A program made the translations under genes and the position numbers. Positions 9,757-20,556 of a stretch of 33,984 bases of DNA are shown here, piece by piece (position 1 is the stretch's first letter; each line of letters opens with the position of its first letter). The DNA is taken from NCBI GenBank assembly GCA_943327275.2, contig CALPWM020000004.1, forward strand, positions 1 to 33,984, read 5' to 3'. The notes under the pieces are model-generated. The model searched no databases, had not been told where the DNA came from, and saw nothing but the letters and a program-made list of their open reading frames with translations. This stretch comes from Chitinophaga pinensis. Lineage in GTDB: Bacteria > Bacteroidota > Bacteroidia > Chitinophagales > Chitinophagaceae.

Positions 9757-10464
9757 CTAAAACAAATCCCTACCATCGGTTACAAGATGCAGGCCATTGA
9801 ACTTCCCTTTGTCAAAGTCAATGCGATTGGCTTTTACTGCCACAGGAAATCTGCCAGTCCCGGCAACCATCTTCAAAGTATTGTTTTTGGTGGAAGAAAA
9901 CTCGATCTTATTGCTGGCGGACTTCTTCAGTGCATTGATGATCTTGCTGTTGATTTTACTGTCTGTTTCCATTTCTGCCACCAGTTGTTCAGCAGTTACC
10001 AAGCCTGTTATCACGAGCAGGTTGTTGCGATTGGCATTGCGCAGCAACACTGGGTTAGGGTGAAGAAAATCTGCATCGCTGAGAAAGTCTGTCAGGCTTC
10101 CCGTTGGCACCACTTCTGTGATGGCGTTTCTATAAGAGATGCTTAGTTTTTTACCGCCGCTGATTGCTGCACTGAAATCAATGGGAGGTATGCCGACGGA
10201 TTGCATCCATTCCTGCACCATGGTGATTCCAATTTGGAAAGCATACTCGTTCTTCTCTGTATCCTTGATGTCGAGGCCGGGATCTTTGGTGATGCGCAGC
10301 TTTTTGTTGCTGTTGAATGCATGCAGGATATTGGCGTAATAAAGTTCTGGCTGGTTGAAACCCTCTTTCAGCCATAGCTGCAGGGGTTTTTGATTGCGGA
10401 CAGGACCGTCGATAAGATCGTAGCCCGCTTCACGGAGGTGTTGCTGCAGGGAGGTGGTTGCCAT
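9757..10464 (-). CDS. Gasdermin-like protein (bacterial gasdermin family candidate)
   Basis: 235 aa. N-terminal HLREAGYDLIDGPVRNQKPLQLWLKEG matches the bacterial gasdermin 'GY.lv.lP...kPLqll' pattern as recalled; followed by GGKKLSISYRNAITEVVPTGSLTDFLSDAD, NNLLVITGLV and GTGRFPVAVKANRIDFDKG in the expected order. Alignment done from memory. Confidence 0.65.
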   Translation of the reverse strand: MATTSLQQHLREAGYDLIDGPVRNQKPLQLWLKEGFNQPELYYANILHAFNSNKKLRITKDPGLDIKDTEKNEYAFQIGITMVQEWMQSVGIPPIDFSAAISGGKKLSISYRNAITEVVPTGSLTDFLSDADFLHPNPVLLRNANRNNLLVITGLVTAEQLVAEMETDSKINSKIINALKKSASNKIEFSSTKNNTLKMVAGTGRFPVAVKANRIDFDKGKFNGLHLVTDGRDLF

Positions 10465-10614
10465 GGTTGTAGCGATAAAATGGTGTCTATAAATATAACA
10501 ATATTTAGAAAGAGAAAAGCTGATGTACTTGTATCATCACAATCCTCCATTTGATCAAATTCCTTGTACAACGAAATCAGCATTTGAATTGAGTGAAGAA
10601 AAATCAGGCAAAAA

Positions 10615-10642
10615 AAAGGTGGTCCGTTTCTGGACCACCTTT
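10615..10642 (-). terminator. Rho-independent terminator downstream of katG
   Basis: 11-bp perfect stem AAAGGTGGTCC/GGACCACCTTT with 6-nt loop, with T-run on the minus strand. Confidence 0.8.
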
Positions 10643-10663
10643 GCAATATCAACAGTATTATTT

Positions 10664-12926
<2,263 letters not shown>

Positions 12927-13111
12927 TCCTTGGTAACTTTATAAAAGCGGAAATGTTCGGATTTTTTACAAAAAAATGATAATTCCTGGGCGAGGCTCAG
13001 ATACCGAAAGCACATAACATTGATAATATCAAATGATACTATCATGAAGCCTCCCCATGATATCAGTGCTGAAATTCTCGTTTAAATAGCCCTCAGCGTA
13101 AACATCTATCC

Positions 13112-14557
13112 CTAAAAATCATATTTCTTCCTTCTCGGGCGAGACAACATCGCAGTTGCTTCCTTGTCTTCTTTCTTGAATTTTTCAGTCTTCGGATCCC
13201 AATAAATTTTGCGCTTCACTTTCATGGCAATCTGGTGCAATAAACAGGTGCTGCAAGAGCGATGCCCCACTTCAATGGGCGCAACAGGCTCTTTCCTGGA
13301 TTTGATACAGTCCAGCCAGTTGGCATGCTGATCAGGACTGTCATATAATTTGGTTTCGTTGGCACCGATAACAGACTGCAGGAGCTTGGGATTGCTGGCA
13401 TCAATGGGTTTCACGCCAGATCCATCGGCAACGGGATCAGAATCGGTAACCCTGTAATTGCCCCTTGTCACCCAAATCCATCCTTCAGTTCCAATGAACT
13501 TGACACCATTGGGAAGCTCGTTGGAAACGGTCATGCGCACGCCATTTTCATAGAGTGCTTCAGTTTTGAAAATGCCATGCACGTCCCAAAGCCCGCTGTA
13601 ATTGGGGTCATCGGTTGGGAAACTGCCATTTCCCCAGACCTCGATGGGTCCGCTGTACTCCATTCCCATTCCCCAATGGGCAATATCGATATGATGGGCG
13701 CCCCATCCTGTAATCATTCCTGCACCAAATTGCTCGCAACGCAACCAGCCTGGCCTGTTGCCTATGCCCCTGGGGCTGGCATCCTGACCATGCACGCGGT
13801 CTTGCGTGTAGTATACTTCAGGTGTTGCACCCAACCAAGCATCATAATCAAGCGTGGCGGGAACGGGCATGATGGCCTTGTTTCCACCGCCAGGATCGCC
13901 AGGAAGACCCACTTCAACACTAACCAATTGACCGATCCTGCCGTTGCGCACCAACTCACAGGCTTTCTTGAACTGTGGCCATGGGCTGACAGAGCGCTGC
14001 TGGCTTCCCATTTGCAGGATCCTGCCGGTTTTCTTGACAGCATTGGCCAATATCCTTCCTTCCTCGATGGTCAATGATGCCGGCTTCTGCAGGTAAACAT
14101 CTTTTCCCGCATTGACCGCATGCACACCCACAATTGCATGCTGGTGATCCGGCAAACTGATGTGCACGGCATCAATATCCTTGTTCTTCAACATCTCCTT
14201 GTAATCGTAATACACCTTGATGTCCCAATCTCCCTTCAATCCTCCGTTGAAAGCTGAGGACCTTATATAATTATTTTTCACTGCAGCAACACCAGCATCA
14301 GCGCGCAACCTGTCTACATCGCAGACAGCCATGATGCGAGCGCCGGCATAGCGGGAAATCCCTGTCATGTCATGCGAAGTAGAAATCCTTCCACATCCGA
14401 TCGATGCAACATTGATCATGTTGCTCGGCGCGTTTTTTCCAAATACGCTGGCAGGAACAATGGTGGGCATCCCACTAAAAAACAGGGATCCCGTGGCCAG
14501 CTTGGCGGAAGTGTTGAGGAAGTTTCTACGGCTTTGCGCTTTATCTAATTTTTTCAT
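13112..14557 (-). CDS. Gfo/Idh/MocA family oxidoreductase with Tat-like signal
   Basis: SRRNFLNTSAKLATGSLFFSG; ASIGCGRIS...RIMAVCDVD; DIDAVHISLPDHQHAIVGVHAVNAGKDVYLQKPASLTIEEGR. Start at 14557 preferred over 14584. Confidence 0.92.
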   Translation of the reverse strand: MKKLDKAQSRRNFLNTSAKLATGSLFFSGMPTIVPASVFGKNAPSNMINVASIGCGRISTSHDMTGISRYAGARIMAVCDVDRLRADAGVAAVKNNYIRSSAFNGGLKGDWDIKVYYDYKEMLKNKDIDAVHISLPDHQHAIVGVHAVNAGKDVYLQKPASLTIEEGRILANAVKKTGRILQMGSQQRSVSPWPQFKKACELVRNGRIGQLVSVEVGLPGDPGGGNKAIMPVPATLDYDAWLGATPEVYYTQDRVHGQDASPRGIGNRPGWLRCEQFGAGMITGWGAHHIDIAHWGMGMEYSGPIEVWGNGSFPTDDPNYSGLWDVHGIFKTEALYENGVRMTVSNELPNGVKFIGTEGWIWVTRGNYRVTDSDPVADGSGVKPIDASNPKLLQSVIGANETKLYDSPDQHANWLDCIKSRKEPVAPIEVGHRSCSTCLLHQIAMKVKRKIYWDPKTEKFKKEDKEATAMLSRPRRKKYDF

Positions 14558-14610
14558 GGCAATGCGATTGTTTTGGTTGGGCAATAATGAATAGGTGCTG
14601 TTGCTGTAAT

Positions 14611-15891
14611 TTACTTGCTTTTTTCGCTTGCGCGATGATTGTTTTGATTTTTATTGAGGGCTATTGCAGGAGGATGGGCGAATCCCTGCCAGGCACTCTC
14701 GGCCTTGGCCTGGTCAAACTTACCATTGAAGACCACCAGCCTGTATTTCAAGACATAGGTTTTGCCGGGCTCCAGCAACCAGTTCCTGTCTTTTGTAGGA
14801 GCAAAACTGAAAAACATATCCCCCCTGCCATTGGTATTCAAGGTCCAGATGCGCATAGGCTCAGGAAAATTATAGTTGGTGGGGTAAGCAAGAAATGCCA
14901 CACCACCGTTATCGTTCCCAGGCAATTCACCCTGAACGATGCACCATTTGGCCCTGCTGCCGTCGGTATCTTTTCTGGTTTTGCCCTCAGACGTCAGTAC
15001 TTCACAATTGGTATTGTTCCAGAATTCAGTGGTTCTCCAGCCCATGCCGGCATAGCGGTATTCAAGAATATTAAACGGACTTTCAGTGGCACAATTCATT
15101 TGAGAGGTGATGTCAACAATATAATAATCCTGGTCTTTCTCGGGTTGATAGACCCTGATGGTTTGCAATTCATTAAGCGCAACTTTTTCACCGCCACCTT
15201 TCTTGAAAACAACATGCTCATGCAGGGCCTGAATTTCTGAAAACACTGGGCCTTCCGTTTTGGAAACCAGTTTCGCAAAACGAACGGTCCCCTTTTTGGC
15301 GTTGAGGTTCCAAAAATCAACCGTGTCCTTTTCAAATGCCACATGCGTCCAGGGATTCCAGATGCCATAATGATGGTAATGATCCGGAGCCTGAATCCTC
15401 GTCAGCTCCTGCCCATGCGGTGTCCAGAGCGGATGGATAAAACCACTTCGTTTGAAAACAGTATCAATTTTTGCAGGGGGATACACCGTTGCATCATTGT
15501 AGCGCAAGAGGTTCTTGTTGTTCGCATTGAAGGTGATATCTGTCGGGCTTTTTATTGCTTTGATGGGATTGAAATTGGATGAAGCAGCAAGCCCCAACAC
15601 ATAGGTAAACTCCGTTTTGCCCTTGGGATTGACCAACCAATGCATGCTTCTTTGCCCTTCATGCTTTATCTGAAAAGCAATGGGAACTTGTCTTTGTCCT
15701 TGCACCTCAAACAAAGCCAGTGCAGAGTCTGCAACATAGCTGAGTTCATCAAGGTTGATGCTTACTGGCACATCAACAAGATTGGTTGTCTTATCGAGCT
15801 TAACAGAGAAGGAAGCAATTTGCTGGGCACTTGTTTGAAAAAAACAAAGCGAAAAACAAGCTGCAAGAAAATAGGAATGCATTTTTTTCAT
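14611..15891 (-). CDS. PmoA-like / DUF6807 family protein, secreted
   Basis: Signal peptide; HPLWTPHGQELTRIQAPDHYHHYGIWNPWTHVAFEKDTVDFWNL resembles PmoA-like proteins. Confidence 0.8.
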   Translation of the reverse strand: MKKMHSYFLAACFSLCFFQTSAQQIASFSVKLDKTTNLVDVPVSINLDELSYVADSALALFEVQGQRQVPIAFQIKHEGQRSMHWLVNPKGKTEFTYVLGLAASSNFNPIKAIKSPTDITFNANNKNLLRYNDATVYPPAKIDTVFKRSGFIHPLWTPHGQELTRIQAPDHYHHYGIWNPWTHVAFEKDTVDFWNLNAKKGTVRFAKLVSKTEGPVFSEIQALHEHVVFKKGGGEKVALNELQTIRVYQPEKDQDYYIVDITSQMNCATESPFNILEYRYAGMGWRTTEFWNNTNCEVLTSEGKTRKDTDGSRAKWCIVQGELPGNDNGGVAFLAYPTNYNFPEPMRIWTLNTNGRGDMFFSFAPTKDRNWLLEPGKTYVLKYRLVVFNGKFDQAKAESAWQGFAHPPAIALNKNQNNHRASEKSK

Positions 15892-15968
15892 GGCAAAGTT
15901 TTAACCCATTAAAGCTAATGAATTATTGGATTGCAGTTGCCATCCTTGCCATTGTAGAGAGGCTTTCT

Positions 15969-17450
15969 TTATTGGGATTCCAACGAAGCCAAATACCGAT
16001 CTGCATTGTCCAAATGCAATTGCCTTTTTTGCTCCGGCATTTTGTCAAAGGTTTTGACAAGCATGCCCAGCCTTGGATTCTGTAAAAAGAAATCACGGTG
16101 AACATGCATAAAACGCCAAAACAATGCATCCCAAACAGCCTGCCATTCACCCTTGGGATAGTCACTCATTTTCATGAGGTAATTGCTGCCACTGATATAG
16201 GGTTTTGTTGACATCAAACCGCCATCGGCAAACTGGCTCATACCATACACGTTGGGTACCATCACCCAGTCATATGCATCAATGAACATTTCCATGAACC
16301 AGCGATAGACCTCGTTAGGATCAAATTCGCAGAGCAACATAAAATTACCGAGCACCATCAGTCTTTCAATGTGATGACAATAGCCTGTCTCCAAAATCTT
16401 TTTAATGGTGATGTCGATGGGCTCAATACCAGTAGTGCCCTTCCAAAACGAAGCAGGAATTTTTCGGGTAAAACCCCAGTAGTTGCGGGTCCTTTCTACG
16501 TTGCCCTTGAGTTCATATACAGCACGAATGAACTCTCTCCAACCAAGGATCTGACGGATGAATCCCTCCAAAGAATTGATGGGAATATCATTTGCGCTTG
16601 CATAGGTCAAAGCCTGGTCAATGACATATGCAGGGGTCAACAAACCAACATTGAGCATGGGCGTCAACACCCCATGGTGAAGAAATATTTCTTTTGCAAC
16701 AATGGCATCCTCATAGGCCCCAAATTCAGCAAACCGCTTGGCGAAAAATTCCTTCAGCCATTGTTTGCTGTCTGCAAAATTGGTTGGATAAATGAATTGA
16801 GTATTGATGCTTCCATAATTGTTTGGAAAATATTGTCTCACATATTGAACAGCCTCTTCGTACAATTCATCCGATTCCAGGAATTGTAGTTTTGGAGGCG
16901 TTTTTCCTTTGGGATATTTCAAACGGTTTTCGTCATCAAATGTCCACTTCCCACCAGTAGGGATTTTATCCGTATCCATCAAAATATTTCTTTGCTGGCG
17001 CTGGTATTTGTAAAAATCAGTCTGGAACATTCTTTTCCTGCCGGAAAAATATTGTGCATTTTCTTCAGCAGTCATCAAAAAAAGCGGAGAAGCATTTTTA
17101 TGGGCATTTAAACCGTGCTTATCGCAGGATTGTTTAATGCGCTTTTCAAGCCATTGATCTGTTGTATCAATGTACTCAAATGAATCAATGCCAGTTGATT
17201 TGATATGGGCAACCAGTTTCCTTATATCAGACAAATCATTGAAAGCATCGATGTACTCAACATGTATATTGAGAGAAGCAAGGTGGCTTTGATAGGCCTT
17301 CATGCTGGCGCGATGAAACAGAATTTTCTGTTGATGAAAATTATATTGTTTGAAATAAAGCCATTCTTCAACAAGGTAAATGGTATCACATTTTTCGAGG
17401 AGGGGATTTTGCTCAAAAAGTTGATGCGGAAAAAGAATGCCTATCCTCAT
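15969..17450 (-). CDS. Cryptochrome/photolyase family protein, FeS-BCP/PhrB-like (COG3046 type), lacking the canonical cluster cysteines
   Basis: MRIGILFPHQLFEQNPLL N-terminus; HHIERLMVLGNFMLLCEFDPNEVYRWFMEMFIDAYDWVMVPNVYGMSQFADGGLMSTKPYISGSNYLMKMSDYPKGEW. Confidence 0.9.
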   Translation of the reverse strand: MRIGILFPHQLFEQNPLLEKCDTIYLVEEWLYFKQYNFHQQKILFHRASMKAYQSHLASLNIHVEYIDAFNDLSDIRKLVAHIKSTGIDSFEYIDTTDQWLEKRIKQSCDKHGLNAHKNASPLFLMTAEENAQYFSGRKRMFQTDFYKYQRQQRNILMDTDKIPTGGKWTFDDENRLKYPKGKTPPKLQFLESDELYEEAVQYVRQYFPNNYGSINTQFIYPTNFADSKQWLKEFFAKRFAEFGAYEDAIVAKEIFLHHGVLTPMLNVGLLTPAYVIDQALTYASANDIPINSLEGFIRQILGWREFIRAVYELKGNVERTRNYWGFTRKIPASFWKGTTGIEPIDITIKKILETGYCHHIERLMVLGNFMLLCEFDPNEVYRWFMEMFIDAYDWVMVPNVYGMSQFADGGLMSTKPYISGSNYLMKMSDYPKGEWQAVWDALFWRFMHVHRDFFLQNPRLGMLVKTFDKMPEQKRQLHLDNADRYLASLESQ

Positions 17451-17509
17451 GTTCGATTGAATTGTTGTTTATGCAACAGATAGGAATACAAATAGTTTCC
17501 GGTGGATGG

Positions 17510-19012
17510 TTATTTTGTTTTTCGGGTTGAAGTCCTTCTGCCTGAAGTATTGACGTGCTTGCTTAAAATCCTGCTGCCTTCTGTTTTAACGGCAGTTGTT
17601 TTTTTGAAACCCCAGACCTGATCACTGGCTGTTTTGCGTGTGGCCTCAATGTCTACAATGGGGTTGGGATAGTCCTTGCCAATAATCACCTGATAAAAAT
17701 CCTGTTCCATTGCACTCATTTTCCAGGGCTCGTGTATCAGCGCTGCAGGAACATTTTTTAATTCGGGCATCCATTGCTTGATGAATACACCCTCCGAATC
17801 ATGATCTTCTGAATTTTTGAGGGGGTTATAGATCCGAATGGTATTGATGCCTGTAACACCAGACTGCATTTGCAATTGAGGATAGTGGATGCCAGGTTCG
17901 TAATCCAAAAACTGTCTCGCCAAAAAATGAAGGTCGCGCCAGTCTTGCCAGAGATTGAAGACAAAAAAAGAAACCACCATGGCCCTCATCCTGAAATTGA
18001 TATAGCCTGTTTCTACCAAACAACGCATGCAGGCATCCACAATCGGCACTCCGGTTTTGCCTTCCTGCCAGGCCTTGATATAGTCTTCGTTCCTGGGTTT
18101 TACAATGGTATCGTAAGCGGAGTTGATGTTGTAAAATTCCATGCGGCATTCATCTTCAAATTTTTGCATGAAATGACAATGCCAATGCAAGCGCGAAATA
18201 AAATTTGAAAGCGCCCTTTTGTTGCTGGCCAGCGCATAGTGCTGAGCAGTATGCTGAAAGACCATACGCATGCTGATGTTGCCATAACTGAGGTAAGGCG
18301 AAATCCTGCTGCATCCTTTCCGGCTCAATGCCGGCTTGGAAATGTATTTTGAATAGTTGACATAACGTTCCGATAAAAAACTCTTCAGGTATTTCCAGGC
18401 AAAGGTTTCACCACCGTGTTGGAAAGAGGGATGCGGTGTTCGGATGGCAGGATCAAGCTCAGGCCCCTTGATATTATCATAGATTGCATCATCCAACAAA
18501 ATGGTCTTTAGGTTTTGTAAGTCTAATGGTTGTGCTGCCTGCAGCATGGTCTCTTTCCAGCGCTGTTGCCATTCTTTTCTGGACTTCAGTTTTCTGACAA
18601 CACCATTGTGACGGGATTCTTTCCAGACAATATTGTTGATGGAGCAATATTCCTTCACAGCAAGATCCCTGTCGTAGGTAATTTTATTCCCAATTTCCTG
18701 GTGAGAAAAAATCGCCTTGATTGTATACTCTTGATTCAATGCTTGAAAAACAGGAACCACCTCTTGGTGAAAAATATGGATGCGCGCATGGATGCCATCC
18801 AGTTTGGATTGCATGTCTTGCAAGGATTGGTAGACAAAACGCCAATGACGCGTATCACTGTCATCATAGTTCATTACCGATGGCTCAAAACAATAGACCA
18901 GCAAAATGGGTAATCCATTCGCTTGTGCCAAGGTAAGCGGCTCGTGGTCCGTGAGCCGCAAATCACGCTTGAACCAAACGATGGCAATGTCTTGTTTTTC
19001 CGCTTTGTCCAT
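17510..19012 (-). CDS. Cryptochrome/deoxyribodipyrimidine photolyase family protein (two-domain)
   Basis: [22 protein letters not shown]-terminus; [64 protein letters not shown]; basic C-terminal tail. Confidence 0.93.
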   Translation of the reverse strand: MDKAEKQDIAIVWFKRDLRLTDHEPLTLAQANGLPILLVYCFEPSVMNYDDSDTRHWRFVYQSLQDMQSKLDGIHARIHIFHQEVVPVFQALNQEYTIKAIFSHQEIGNKITYDRDLAVKEYCSINNIVWKESRHNGVVRKLKSRKEWQQRWKETMLQAAQPLDLQNLKTILLDDAIYDNIKGPELDPAIRTPHPSFQHGGETFAWKYLKSFLSERYVNYSKYISKPALSRKGCSRISPYLSYGNISMRMVFQHTAQHYALASNKRALSNFISRLHWHCHFMQKFEDECRMEFYNINSAYDTIVKPRNEDYIKAWQEGKTGVPIVDACMRCLVETGYINFRMRAMVVSFFVFNLWQDWRDLHFLARQFLDYEPGIHYPQLQMQSGVTGINTIRIYNPLKNSEDHDSEGVFIKQWMPELKNVPAALIHEPWKMSAMEQDFYQVIIGKDYPNPIVDIEATRKTASDQVWGFKKTTAVKTEGSRILSKHVNTSGRRTSTRKTK

Positions 19013-20119
19013 TTACTTGCGGTATTGGGCGTACAAGGGTTTTTCCATTCTTTTCCAGTAAGCAAAAAATGATGGGTGGTAACCGGTAACCTTGTCTGAT
19101 ATCCAGTCTCTGGGATCTTCCTGCCCCTTGTATCCAATGTTCAAAGGATGCTCTTTGTAATAGATTTCTTTGATGTTGTGCTGATGACATAGCTGATCAA
19201 AAGATCCGACATAAACCTGCATGCTGGGGATGTTCTTGCTCAGGGCCAGCATGAATTCCATGCAGTGATTACTCACAGGATAGTTGTTGAAAAATTCGGG
19301 ATCCAGCAACAAGATGCGGTTACACGATTCATTTGCATGCCAAAGCGGATCCAGGTTATAATAATTGTACACAAATGTTGGGCGCTGCTGGTCAATCTGC
19401 AGCGGAGCAGCATCGGGCAGGATTGTTTGCAGGGATACAGTTTGCGTGTCCTTCAAATGCTGTGGGCAATCTGTTGTTTCAAACTGCTCATAAGCTTTGT
19501 CCAGGAAAGTATTCAACTGATTTGTATGCGCATATTTGTTGATATTCTCCTGGTTGGCATAATATTTTTTCGAGCTGTTGGCACCCGCAACCCATTGCCA
19601 ACTGCAGGCATTGCTGGCCCAATCTCCATCCAGCAGGTGATAGTACATCCACCGGGCTGGGTGCAGCCAATGCGAGTGTGCGATGTTGCAAGCCACCGAT
19701 GCTGTGTACATCCTGCAGTGGTTGTGCATGTAACCTGTGGCATAGAGCTGGCGGATGGCAGTATCAATCGCTTCGATACCCGTAATGGCCTCGAGGATGG
19801 CGGAAGAAATTGCATGGTTGCTGACTGGCTCCTGCGGATGCTTGATGTCTTCATTCAGGTTTTTCACCTGCCCCACCCGTTGAAAATAATCCCTCCAGCA
19901 CAATTCTTTGACAAAAGATTCAATTTGGTTGATGGTATAGCCTTTCGACATGACATGATCAAGCACTTGTTTGGTGCTGATCACACCCCTTGAAATATAA
20001 GGAGACAGATAACTGACATCGCCATCCACAAAATTCCTTGTTTTGCCATACTTCAGCGGGTCGATGGCATCTATACGTTCAAGAATGGTTTGATAATCGG
20101 TGGCAAAGCCCAGTTGCAT
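19013..20119 (-). CDS. Photolyase-type FAD-binding domain protein with C-terminal extra domain
   Basis: SYLSPYISRGVISTKQVLDHV, WRDYFQRVG, TGIEAIDTAIRQLYATGYMHNHCRMYTASVACNI, LLDGDWASNACSWQWVAGANSSKKYYANQENINKY. No N-terminal antenna domain; stop codon directly abuts the next gene start. Confidence 0.88.
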   Translation of the reverse strand: MQLGFATDYQTILERIDAIDPLKYGKTRNFVDGDVSYLSPYISRGVISTKQVLDHVMSKGYTINQIESFVKELCWRDYFQRVGQVKNLNEDIKHPQEPVSNHAISSAILEAITGIEAIDTAIRQLYATGYMHNHCRMYTASVACNIAHSHWLHPARWMYYHLLDGDWASNACSWQWVAGANSSKKYYANQENINKYAHTNQLNTFLDKAYEQFETTDCPQHLKDTQTVSLQTILPDAAPLQIDQQRPTFVYNYYNLDPLWHANESCNRILLLDPEFFNNYPVSNHCMEFMLALSKNIPSMQVYVGSFDQLCHQHNIKEIYYKEHPLNIGYKGQEDPRDWISDKVTGYHPSFFAYWKRMEKPLYAQYRK

Positions 20120-20360
20120 CTGATGACTGATTTGATGGGGTGATGAAGTAACTGCAGTTGTCAGACGAGAAGGCTGACAAACTCAATTGTAGAAGTAAAC
20201 AACAAAAACTGGAGAGTTTAGTTCTTAAACACCCAGTTCACCAATTTTCTGTTCAAAATACAGCTCAACTTCCGTGTTTGGACGTGTTTTACTTCCGAAG
20301 CTTGCAGGGAATTGGATGATTCACCAATTGGGGCAGGCAGATTTTTCCTGAAAAGCAAAG

Positions 20361-20556
20361 ATTGCCTTGTATTTTATCTTTTTTGCCATCATCATTGCCT
20401 TGTATTTTCTCGTTTTAAATAAAATTACCTTGGTTAAAGAAAGCGTTTTGCTTAAATTACCCCATTTTTAATACATCTTAATTGTCATTTTACCCCAACT
20501 TTATGACATATATAATTAAAATCTACCCTAACTTTGTTACATGTTTAAACGTCAGT
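20361..20556 (+). repeat. Degenerate ~33-bp-period motif array (ATTRCC/TACCCY...) ending at the ATPase start
   Basis: ATTGCC/ATTACC-like motifs at 20361, 20394, 20424, 20456, 20489, 20522 (spacings 33, 30, 32, 33, 33). First two units share 15 identical nt (ATTGCCTTGTATTTT); last three share TACCCYA..TTT...ACAT. Confidence 0.55.

Noticed and set aside
12930-13111. Riboswitch in the katG/Gfo intergenic region
   Set aside because: Some short complementary segments exist, but no recognizable conserved riboswitch core on either strand.
14587-15240. 217-aa ORF antisense to the PmoA-like gene
   Set aside because: Shadow ORF opposite a CDS with clear signal peptide and family motifs.
19265-19993. 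242-aa ORF antisense to the FAD-domain photolyase gene
   Set aside because: Opposite a well-supported CDS; no recognizable domain.
20361-20556. CRISPR array
   Set aside because: The ~33-bp period comes from degenerate motifs without near-identical repeats or distinct spacers, and no cas genes are present.
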